NCBI GenBank assembly: GCA_003545125.1
Contig: DQCI01000131.1
Location: forward strand, 4,805-14,960
Direction: 5' to 3'
From: Paracoccaceae bacterium
GTDB taxonomy: Bacteria; Pseudomonadota; Alphaproteobacteria; Rhodobacterales; Rhodobacteraceae
Length of the DNA stretch: 10,156 nt
Part shown: piece by piece, positions 1-5,009 of the stretch
How the letters are laid out: each line of letters begins with the position of its first letter
Position numbering within the stretch: position 1 is the stretch's first letter
The notes under the pieces: generated by a model
The model's input: only the letters and a program-made list of their open reading frames with translations
Database searches by the model: none
Told to the model about the DNA's origin: nothing
Made by a program: the position numbers and the translations under genes

Positions 1-536
1 TAGGTGAAATAGGGGTTGGTCTCGTCCTTCGCCTGCCAAAGCGGGTTCGCCTCACCGTTCTGGCGCACCTCGAAATGGTTCTCGGTGCCTTCGTAGCGCA
101 CCTCGCGCAGACCGACGACGCCCGCCATGTCCTGCAATTCGCAAATCCCATTGGCCGCACAGGTCAGGCAGTCGAGCGGGTGATCGGAGATGTAGAGCTC
201 CATCACGCCGCGGCGGATCTTGCGCACCTTGTCGGACTGGGTGTGCACGACCATGCCGTTCGTCACCGGCGTTGTGCAGGATGAGGGCGTGCCGCGGCGG
301 CCCTCGATCTCGACCACGCAGAGCCGGCAGGAGCCGAAGGCCTCGACCGCGTCCGTAGCACAGAGCTTCGGCACCTGAATTCCGGCGAGGCTGGCCGCGC
401 GCATCACCGAGGTGCCCGTTGGCACGGTCACGGCAAACCCGTCGACAGTGAGCGTCACCGGTGCGCCACCTGCGACGGGGGTGGCGGCGGGCGTGCCGCG
501 ATCGGTTTCGTCCCAGGGGATGATGAAATCTCTCAT
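1..536 (-). CDS. fdsA: NAD-dependent formate dehydrogenase, alpha (molybdenum) subunit, N-terminal part
   Basis: This is the first 178 codons of the catalytic subunit of the cytoplasmic, oxygen-tolerant formate dehydrogenase, which oxidises formate to CO2 at a bis-MGD molybdenum site. The gene runs off the left edge, so the molybdenum domain is not visible. What is visible is the NuoG-like electron-transfer head. Residues of about 25-95 form a [2Fe-2S] ferredoxin domain with Cys59, Cys70, Cys73 and Cys87 in C-x10-C-x2-C-x13-C spacing. It is followed by the His-Cys [4Fe-4S] motif His119, Cys123, Cys126 and Cys132, in the context HPLDCLTCAANGICELQ. The chosen ATG begins MRDFIIPWDE and has a strong GGAGGAG Shine-Dalgarno at 542-548, five bases away. 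It lies 109 bp downstream of fdsB, and that gap is filled by three palindromes. A hydrogenase diaphorase or NuoG-like subunit is excluded mainly by the fdsG-fdsB-fdsA order and the MRDFIIPWDE-type start. fdsC and fdsD would be expected beyond the window. Confidence 0.93.
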   Translation of the reverse strand, partial: MRDFIIPWDETDRGTPAATPVAGGAPVTLTVDGFAVTVPTGTSVMRAASLAGIQVPKLCATDAVEAFGSCRLCVVEIEGRRGTPSSCTTPVTNGMVVHTQSDKVRKIRRGVMELYISDHPLDCLTCAANGICELQDMAGVVGLREVRYEGTENHFEVRQNGEANPLWQAKDETNPYFT

Positions 537-541
537 GTCCG

Positions 542-548
542 CTCCTCC
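542..548 (-). promoter_or_regulatory. Shine-Dalgarno of fdsA
   Basis: GGAGGAG on the minus strand lies five bases before the fdsA ATG. This strong, independent ribosome binding site suggests that fdsA translation starts anew after the hairpin-filled gap and is not coupled to fdsB. Confidence 0.8.
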
Positions 549-559
549 GTCCGGCGGGG

Positions 560-628
560 AAGGCGCTTCCAAGCGCCTTGTGAACGCGATTTCGTAATCG
601 CGTTGCAACGGGCTTTCGAAAGCCCGTT
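560..628. repeat. Three tandem perfect palindromes between fdsB and fdsA
   Basis: Three consecutive inverted repeats fill 69 of the 109 intergenic bases. The first, 560-579, has 9-base arms AAGGCGCTT and AAGCGCCTT around CC. The second, 583-604, has 9-base arms AACGCGATT and AATCGCGTT around TCGT. The third, 607-628, has 11-base arms AACGGGCTTTC and GAAAGCCCGTT with no spacer. They are separated by 3 and 2 bases. Every unit starts with AA and ends with TT, yet the inner sequences differ. They lie 17 bases after the fdsB stop and about 11 bases before the fdsA Shine-Dalgarno. No T-run follows any of them, so they do not look like intrinsic terminators. Their role is unknown. They could be a REP-like mosaic element, an mRNA 3' stabiliser for fdsGB, or an RNase processing site. 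Confidence 0.9.
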
Positions 629-645
629 CTGCGCGCGCCGCAACC

Positions 646-2157
646 TCATTGCGCCACCTCCCGGTCCTGCTCGAAATCCTCCGGGAAAAACATCACCGCC
701 GAGCGCACCGGATAGGAGGTGAACCCGCCCAGCGCGCAGAGCGAGCCGTCCTTCAGCGTGTCGCACAAATCGAGCACCAACTCGCGCATGTCCTCCCCCG
801 CGATCCAGCGGTCGATGGTCTCGACCCCGCGCACCGACCCGACCCGACATGGCGTGCATTTCCCGCAGCTCTCCAGCGCGCAGAACTCGAAGGCGAAGCG
901 CGCCTGCTGGGCCATGTCGACGGTATCGTCGAACACCACCAACCCCGCATGCCCCACCAGCCCGCCGGAGCCGTCGAACTCCTCGTAGCCGAACGGCGTG
1001 TCGAAATCCGCAACCGGGTGATAGGCGCCGAGCGGCCCGCCGACCTGCACCGCCTTCACCGGCCGCCCCGACCGGGTGCCGCCGGCGATCCCGGTCACGA
1101 TCTCGCCGAGCGGCATCCCGAAAGCGGTCTCGAACAGCCCGCCAAAACGGACATTGCCCGCGATCTGAAGCGGGATCGTACCGCGCGACCGGCCAAGGCC
1201 GAAGCTCGCGTAAAACGCAGCGCCTCTCTCGAAGATCACCGGCACGGTGGCGAGCGAGATCACGTTGTTGACCACGGTGGGCTTGCCGAACAGCCCTTCG
1301 AGCGCGGGCAACGGCGGTTTCGCGCGCACCACGCCGCGTTTGCCTTCGAGCGAATTGAGCAACGAGGTCTCCTCGCCGCAGACGTAAGCCCCGGCGCCGA
1401 CCCGCACCTCCATGTCGAAGGCCGGCCCCGCGCCCAGCACGCTGTCGCCAAGCAGCCCCGCCGCACGGGCGATCTCGACCGCCCGGGTCATCGTGGCGAT
1501 AGCGTCGGGGTATTCCGAGCGCAGGTAGACATAGCCCATCGTGGCACCGACACCGATCCCGGCAATCGCCATGCCCTCGATCAGCGAAAACGGGTCGCCC
1601 TCGATCAGCATCCGGTCGGCAAAGGTGCCCGAATCGCCCTCGTCGGCATTGCACACGATGTACTTCCGCTCGGCTTGCGCCTCGGCCACGGTGCGCCACT
1701 TGATCCCCGTCGGGAACCCAGCACCGCCGCGTCCGCGCAGCCCGCTGTCGATCATCGCCGGCACGATGGACGCGGGGTCGGCCAACGCGGCGTTCAGGCC
1801 CGCAAGCCCGCCGTGCGCCTCAAAGGCGTCCAGCGACAACGGGTCGATCACCCCGCAACGGGCAAAGGTGAGCCGGGTCTGGCGGGCAAAAAACGGAATT
1901 TCCTCGGTCGGCCCGTGCCCGGGAAAGCTGCCGTCGAGCAGCGCCGGCACGTCTTCGGCCGTGACCGGCCCGTAGGCGTGGCGCACGCCGTCCTCTTCGA
2001 TCTCGACCAGCGGCTCCAGCCAGGTCATCCCGCGCGAGCCGACGGTGGTGATGTCGAGCGGCAGCCCGCGTGCCTCCGCCTCGCGGATCAGCGCCCAGGC
2101 GAGCTCTTCGGCGCCCAGCGCCCGGGCCACGGCATCGACGGACACAAACACCTTCAT
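646..2157 (-). CDS. fdsB: NAD-dependent formate dehydrogenase, beta (FMN/NADH diaphorase) subunit
   Basis: This 503-residue NuoF-like subunit takes electrons from the FdsA Fe-S chain and reduces NAD+ through FMN. Residues 1 to about 100 form an N-terminal thioredoxin-like region with no cysteine (the first is Cys101), so it probably binds no cluster. The flavin and NAD-binding core follows, with GLRGRGGAGFPTGIKW at 139-154, NADEGDSGTFADR at 170-182 and GAYVCGEETSLLNSLEG at 256-272. The C-terminal [4Fe-4S] cluster ligands are Cys431, Cys434, Cys437 and Cys474, in ESCGKCTPCRVG and SLCALGG. The ATG starting MKVFVSV was chosen because it overlaps the fdsG stop as ATGA (2154-2157) and has GGAGG at 2168-2172. 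An upstream in-frame extension would run through fdsG. Length and motif order match FdsB rather than the shorter complex I NuoF. The overlap implies translational coupling with fdsG. Confidence 0.96.
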   Translation of the reverse strand: MKVFVSVDAVARALGAEELAWALIREAEARGLPLDITTVGSRGMTWLEPLVEIEEDGVRHAYGPVTAEDVPALLDGSFPGHGPTEEIPFFARQTRLTFARCGVIDPLSLDAFEAHGGLAGLNAALADPASIVPAMIDSGLRGRGGAGFPTGIKWRTVAEAQAERKYIVCNADEGDSGTFADRMLIEGDPFSLIEGMAIAGIGVGATMGYVYLRSEYPDAIATMTRAVEIARAAGLLGDSVLGAGPAFDMEVRVGAGAYVCGEETSLLNSLEGKRGVVRAKPPLPALEGLFGKPTVVNNVISLATVPVIFERGAAFYASFGLGRSRGTIPLQIAGNVRFGGLFETAFGMPLGEIVTGIAGGTRSGRPVKAVQVGGPLGAYHPVADFDTPFGYEEFDGSGGLVGHAGLVVFDDTVDMAQQARFAFEFCALESCGKCTPCRVGSVRGVETIDRWIAGEDMRELVLDLCDTLKDGSLCALGGFTSYPVRSAVMFFPEDFEQDREVAQ

Positions 2158-2585
2158 TTCGCCAAAGCCTCCGTGAGCTTCTCCACCGTTGCCGCCGCCA
2201 TCGGCCGCTCGCCCACCATCGCCGCCGGCCCGTTGGCGCAGAGCCCGAGGCAATAGACCGGCTCGACCGTCACCTGTGCCGAAAGCGTCTCGGCCGCAGC
2301 GGCCAGCGCCGCGCTCCCCTGCGCCTGGCAGGCTTCGGCGCGGCAGATCTTGACCACCGGCGTCTTCGCCGGCTGGGTCCGGAAATCGGGGTAGAAACTT
2401 ATCGCCCCATGCACCTCCGCGCGCCCGATGTTGAGCGCCTCGGCGATCATCGGCAGCGCCACTTCGGGCACATAACCGAACAGGTGCTGGATGCGGTGGA
2501 GGATCGGCAACAGCGGGCCCTCGCGGCTCACCTCGGCCTCGATTGCCGCCGCGATGGCGGTTTCGGTCGCAACGTCGTCCAACAT
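2154..2585 (-). CDS. fdsG: NAD-dependent formate dehydrogenase, gamma ([2Fe-2S]) subunit
   Basis: This 143-residue NuoE-like protein is the first gene of the fds operon. Residues of about 1-70 are a helical N-terminal domain containing LLPILHRIQHLFGYVP. The thioredoxin-fold [2Fe-2S] domain follows, with Cys81, Cys86, Cys122 and Cys126 in C-x4-C-x35-C-x3-C spacing, the classical NuoE/HoxE/FdsG ligand pattern (CRAEAC and YCLGLCANGPA). The subunit sits against FdsB and helps pass electrons between the molybdenum subunit and FMN. The ATG at 2585 is preceded by GGGAGGAG (2589-2596) at a short three-base spacing, next to a stem-loop. The stop overlaps the fdsB start by four bases. The gene order fdsG-fdsB-fdsA distinguishes it from nuoE, which would sit in a nuo cluster. 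An 80-bp promoter-bearing gap separates it from the lysR gene. Confidence 0.95.
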   Translation of the reverse strand: MLDDVATETAIAAAIEAEVSREGPLLPILHRIQHLFGYVPEVALPMIAEALNIGRAEVHGAISFYPDFRTQPAKTPVVKICRAEACQAQGSAALAAAAETLSAQVTVEPVYCLGLCANGPAAMVGERPMAAATVEKLTEALAK

Positions 2586-2597
2586 GTGCTCCTCCCG

Positions 2598-2618
2598 GGG
2601 ACAGAGACCCGCTGTCCC
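2598..2618 (-). promoter_or_regulatory. Stem-loop in the fdsG leader next to the ribosome binding site
   Basis: A perfect 7-bp inverted repeat has arms GGGACAG (2598-2604) and CTGTCCC (2612-2618) around a 7-base loop. On the transcript it ends one base before the GGGAGGAG Shine-Dalgarno of fdsG, inside a short predicted leader. It could stabilise the mRNA 5' end or modulate initiation. Function is inferred from position only. Confidence 0.55.
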
Positions 2619-2627
2619 AGATGATGG

Positions 2628-2656
2628 ATTGAAATTCAATATGGCATATCCGTCAA
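2628..2656 (-). promoter_or_regulatory. Candidate sigma-70 promoter of fdsGBA
   Basis: Reading the minus strand, TTGACG (2656-2651) is followed after 17 bases by TTCAAT (2633-2628). These are a near-consensus -35 and a partial -10. Transcription would start near 2621, giving a leader of roughly 35 bases. The -10 is embedded in a 13-bp palindrome (ATTGAA-A-TTCAAT, 2628-2640), so a regulator bound there would compete with polymerase. It lies wholly between the lysR stop and fdsG. Confidence 0.5.
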
Positions 2657-2658
2657 GC

Positions 2659-2675
2659 GATAGGCTTACTCTATC
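2659..2675 (-). promoter_or_regulatory. Candidate LysR-type operator upstream of fdsG
   Basis: The inverted repeat GATAG-N7-CTATC fits the general LysR-family pattern ATA-N9-TAT. It lies two bases upstream of the proposed -35 hexamer and overlaps the stop codon of the lysR-type gene (TAA at 2666-2668). The position, centred about 46 bases before the predicted start, suits activation or repression by a LysR protein. The adjacent regulator is the obvious candidate, but that link is inferred. Confidence 0.45.
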
Positions 2676-3565
2676 ACTGAGATCTGCGCCGCCGCGTCGA
2701 GGAGCGATCTCAGCACCGGCGTGTGCACCTCCTGGTGCAGCGCGACCAACCCCACGGCGGGCCCCACCGCGGGGCCCGGGGCCGGCTGCCGGATCGGCAC
2801 CACGCCGAGCCCCTGCCCGGTCGCCAGGAACCGCGCCACATCGCCCGGCAGCACCGTCACCCAGCCGCCCGCCGCAACATGGCTCGCCAGCACCACGGTG
2901 GAGTTCGATTCCATCTCCACCACCGGCTGCACCCCGGCCTCCATGAAGGCGCGGTTGATGATCCGTCGGTTCTGCATGTCGGGCGTAAGCAGGCAGAGCC
3001 GCACCCCGGCGAGGTCGGCCCAACCGATCTCGCCGCGCGCCGCCAGCGGGTGATCGGCGGGGCACAGGACCGTGTAGCGCTCGCGGTAGAGCGGCACCGT
3101 GGTCACCCGGCCGAGCGGTTCGTTGTCCAGATAGGACAACCCCGCATCCGCCTCGAAGTTTTCCAGCATCGCGAGAATGTCGCCGGAATTGCGCGACAGG
3201 ATCGTGAAAGCGACCTTCGGGTGCTGCGCCGCATATCCGGCCGCAAGACGCGACGCCCAGGTCAGGGCCGTCGGAATGACGGCGAGGCGCAGATGTCCCG
3301 CCAACCCCGCGTGGGCCGCGCGCATTTCCTCCCGGAACCGCCGGCTGTCGCCGACGATCCGCCGCGCCCAGACCAGCGCGCGCTGTCCTTCGGGCGTCAG
3401 CCCGCCATAGCGCGAGCCGCGCCGCACCAGCTGCACGCCCAATGTCTCTTCGAGCTGTTTCAGCCCGGTCGACAGGGTCGGCTGGGTAATCCCGAGGCTC
3501 TCCGCCGCCCGACCAAAATGCTGCTCGCGGGCGAGCGCCATGAACATCTCGAGCTTCACCAGCAT
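2666..3565 (-). CDS. LysR-family transcriptional regulator, probable regulator of the fds operon
   Basis: The protein has 299 residues, the standard LysR length. Residues 1 to about 60 are the winged helix-turn-helix, with EMFMALAREQHFGRAAESLGITQPTLSTGLKQLEETLGVQLVRR typical of the family. The recognition helix is around residues 26-39. From about residue 90 to the end is the periplasmic-binding-protein-like effector domain. The gene lies immediately upstream of fdsGBA in the same orientation, not divergent from it, so readthrough could also feed fds. LysR regulators of formate dehydrogenase operons (FdsR) are known in other proteobacteria. Calling this one FdsR is inference from position, and the effector is unknown. 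The ATG at 3565 has only a weak AAGGG-like ribosome site. An ATTGAAA at 3580-3586 just upstream resembles the half-site in the fdsG promoter palindrome and may hint at autoregulation. Confidence 0.9.
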   Translation of the reverse strand: MLVKLEMFMALAREQHFGRAAESLGITQPTLSTGLKQLEETLGVQLVRRGSRYGGLTPEGQRALVWARRIVGDSRRFREEMRAAHAGLAGHLRLAVIPTALTWASRLAAGYAAQHPKVAFTILSRNSGDILAMLENFEADAGLSYLDNEPLGRVTTVPLYRERYTVLCPADHPLAARGEIGWADLAGVRLCLLTPDMQNRRIINRAFMEAGVQPVVEMESNSTVVLASHVAAGGWVTVLPGDVARFLATGQGLGVVPIRQPAPGPAVGPAVGLVALHQEVHTPVLRSLLDAAAQISVIE

Positions 3566-3665
3566 GATCGACCCTTTTTATTGAAAACTGGCACGTCGAT
3601 CGGGATTTTGCATCAAACCGGGGCGGTGCGGCAATCCCGCGCGAAGGCTGCTGTGCCTTTTTGCC

Positions 3666-3683
3666 GGGGGGGGCGGGGGGGGG
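3666..3683 (+). repeat. G8-C-G9 homopolymer tract upstream of the lysR-type gene
   Basis: Eight G, one C and nine G lie in the 263-bp gap between the Sua5 gene and the lysR-type gene, 101-118 bases before the lysR ATG. A run of six T (3657-3662) lies just before it. On the transcribed (minus) strand it reads C9-G-C8. Such tracts are prone to slippage and could form a G-quadruplex. No coding frame is interrupted. Confidence 0.9.
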
Positions 3684-3790
3684 AACAAAACCGGCCCACC
3701 TCTCCCTTTTCTCGGCCGCAGACTTCCGGGAGTGCGTCGCAGCCCAGGCGCACCCAGGGGCACCAAGGGCCATCGGCAGCGCCCCCGCGG

Positions 3791-3810
3791 CGGTCGGATA
3801 TCGGTCGGAT
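3791..3810. repeat. Short direct repeat CGGTCGGAT
   Basis: Two copies of CGGTCGGAT (3791-3799 and 3802-3810) are separated by two bases. They lie about 19 bases past the stop of the Sua5-type gene in the gap before the lysR-type gene. The role is unknown. The 11-base period would put both copies on the same face of the helix, but chance in GC-rich DNA is possible. Confidence 0.5.
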
Positions 3811-3828
3811 GGCGCCCGCAATTCGAAC

Positions 3829-4800
3829 TCACCCGCGCGGCGCCGCCGCCCGCCGCAGCCGGTCGTTGATCGCCACCCCGAGCCCATGCTCCGGGATCGG
3901 CGACACCGCGATCGGCCTGGCCCCGTCCAGGTCGAGCGCGTGCAGGTGGTGAAACAGATTGGCCGCCGCCTCGACCAGATCGCCCGACGGCGACAGGTTG
4001 AGCACCGCACCGTCGACCGGCCCGAACCCCAGCAAGCGCTCATCGGGCCGGGCTTCCACCGCGCCCAGCCTTACCGGCGCGCGCGGCGCGTAGTGCGAGG
4101 CGAGCTGGCCCGGCGCGCTGACCGGACCACCCTCGGCCTGCACCGCCAGCGGCGCCCCGAGACAGGCCTCGATCGCCTCCACCGGCAGCCCGCCCGGACG
4201 CAGCAGCACCGGCTCCGGGACCGCCCCCCCACCCGACCCGGGCGCAAACCCGACGATGGTCGATTCCACCCCCACCGGGCAGGCCCCACCGTCGAGCACC
4301 GCCTCGATCCGCCCCGAAAGCCCGGCCAGCACGTGGTCCGCCTCGGTTGGCGAGATCCGACCGGACGGGTTGGCGGACGGCGCCGCAACCGGACGCCCGG
4401 TCGCGGCCAGCAGCCGTCGGGCAAGCCCATGGTCGGGCACCCGCACCGCGACCGTCGGCAAGCCGGCGGAGACAAGGCGCGAAAGCCCGCCCGTTTCCTT
4501 GCGTGGCAGCACCAGCGTGAGCGGCCCGGGCCAGAAAGCGTCTGCCAGCCGCAGCGCGTCCCCTTCAAGCACCGCCACCGCCTCTACGGCCGCGACATCC
4601 GGCAGATGCACGATCAGCGGGTTGAACCGGGGCCGCCCCTTGGCCTCGAAGATCCGCGCCACCGCCCGGTCATTGGTCGCGTCCGCGCCGAGGCCGTAGA
4701 CCGTCTCGGTCGGGAAGCTCACCAGCGCCCCATCGCGCAACAGCGCCGCGGCCCGCGCCACGCCGGCCGCGCTGTCGTCGAGACGGACGGTTTCTGTCAT
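3829..4800 (-). CDS. L-threonylcarbamoyladenylate synthase, Sua5/YrdC/TsaC family
   Basis: The 323-residue enzyme makes threonylcarbamoyl-AMP from threonine, bicarbonate and ATP, the first step of tRNA t6A37 modification. The YrdC domain spans about residues 8-205, with SFPTETVYGLGADATND at 28-44, KGRPRFNPLIVH at 54-65, the nucleotide-binding PSANPSGRISPTEA at 141-154 and GVESTIVGF at 187-195. A C-terminal Sua5 domain follows from about residue 228, opening with SAPGQLASHYAPRAP. This makes it the longer Sua5 architecture, not the roughly 190-residue TsaC. The ATG starting MTETVRL was chosen. It has AAGGAA at 4812-4817, a somewhat long 11-base spacing. An in-frame TTG at 4851 would add 17 residues but abuts the palindromic element. 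It has no functional link to the fds genes beyond shared orientation. Confidence 0.95.
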   Translation of the reverse strand: MTETVRLDDSAAGVARAAALLRDGALVSFPTETVYGLGADATNDRAVARIFEAKGRPRFNPLIVHLPDVAAVEAVAVLEGDALRLADAFWPGPLTLVLPRKETGGLSRLVSAGLPTVAVRVPDHGLARRLLAATGRPVAAPSANPSGRISPTEADHVLAGLSGRIEAVLDGGACPVGVESTIVGFAPGSGGGAVPEPVLLRPGGLPVEAIEACLGAPLAVQAEGGPVSAPGQLASHYAPRAPVRLGAVEARPDERLLGFGPVDGAVLNLSPSGDLVEAAANLFHHLHALDLDGARPIAVSPIPEHGLGVAINDRLRRAAAPRG

Positions 4801-4855
4801 GACGCTGCGTATTCCTTGTGCTACGGCCTGTTGCCGGGGAGGTTTGGCCAAGTCC

Positions 4856-4907
4856 TAGAGCAAAAACCGATCAGATTGAAACAGCCTGATCCCGGGATTT
4901 TGCTCTA
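4856..4907. repeat. Imperfect extragenic palindrome A between divergent genes
   Basis: Outer arms TAGAGCAAAA (4856-4865) and TTTTGCTCTA (4898-4907) are perfect. Inner arms GATCAG (4869-4874) and CTGATC (4886-4891) are also perfect. They are separated by asymmetric internal bases and an AT-containing loop. The sequence resembles dispersed palindromes common in alphaproteobacterial intergenic DNA, a statement made from recall. It is more AT-rich than its surroundings. Confidence 0.8.
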
Positions 4908-4920
4908 ACACTTGAATCTG

Positions 4921-4966
4921 GATCAAAACCATTTTCGGATCGTCCCGATCTGAAACGGTATTGATC
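4921..4966. repeat. Imperfect extragenic palindrome B, adjacent to A
   Basis: The left arm is 4921-4942 (starting GATCAAAACC, ending TCGGATCG) and the right arm is 4946-4966 (starting CGATCTGA, ending TATTGATC). They fold on each other around TCC with a few mismatches and one bulge. It begins 13 bases after palindrome A, so the two form a double element in the divergent spacer, 44 bases before the acyl-CoA dehydrogenase start. Confidence 0.7.
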
Positions 4967-5009
4967 GAGACCGCCCCGGTTGTGTCGTCAAGTCTGCGAG
5001 GAACCCCGA

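Noticed and set aside
560..628. The fdsB-fdsA hairpins as intrinsic terminators
   Set aside because: None is followed by a T-run on the transcribed strand, and termination here would separate the catalytic subunit from its own operon.
533..1699. Long open frame on the minus strand overlapping fdsB, and an equally long plus-strand frame over fdsB
   Set aside because: Both are alternative frames of fdsB in GC-rich DNA. Their translations are Arg/Ala/Gly-rich without motifs, while the fdsB frame shows the full NuoF signature.
2759..2777. GGGCCCC/GGGGCCC hairpin near the 3' end of the lysR-type gene
   Set aside because: It lies within coding sequence for a Pro-Gly-Ala-Val repeat-like stretch. 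GC-only stems of this size are expected by chance in such codons.
3811..3833. tRNA T-loop-like GTTCGAA on the minus strand after the Sua5-type gene
   Set aside because: The flanking bases do not pair as a T-arm and no acceptor, D- or anticodon arm is present upstream. The stretch begins within the gene's own stop region.
2154..4043. A 629-codon minus-strand open frame reading through fdsG and far upstream
   Set aside because: Only its last 143 codons (fdsG) show family motifs. The upstream part runs across the lysR gene in another frame. A strong ribosome site marks the fdsG ATG at 2585.
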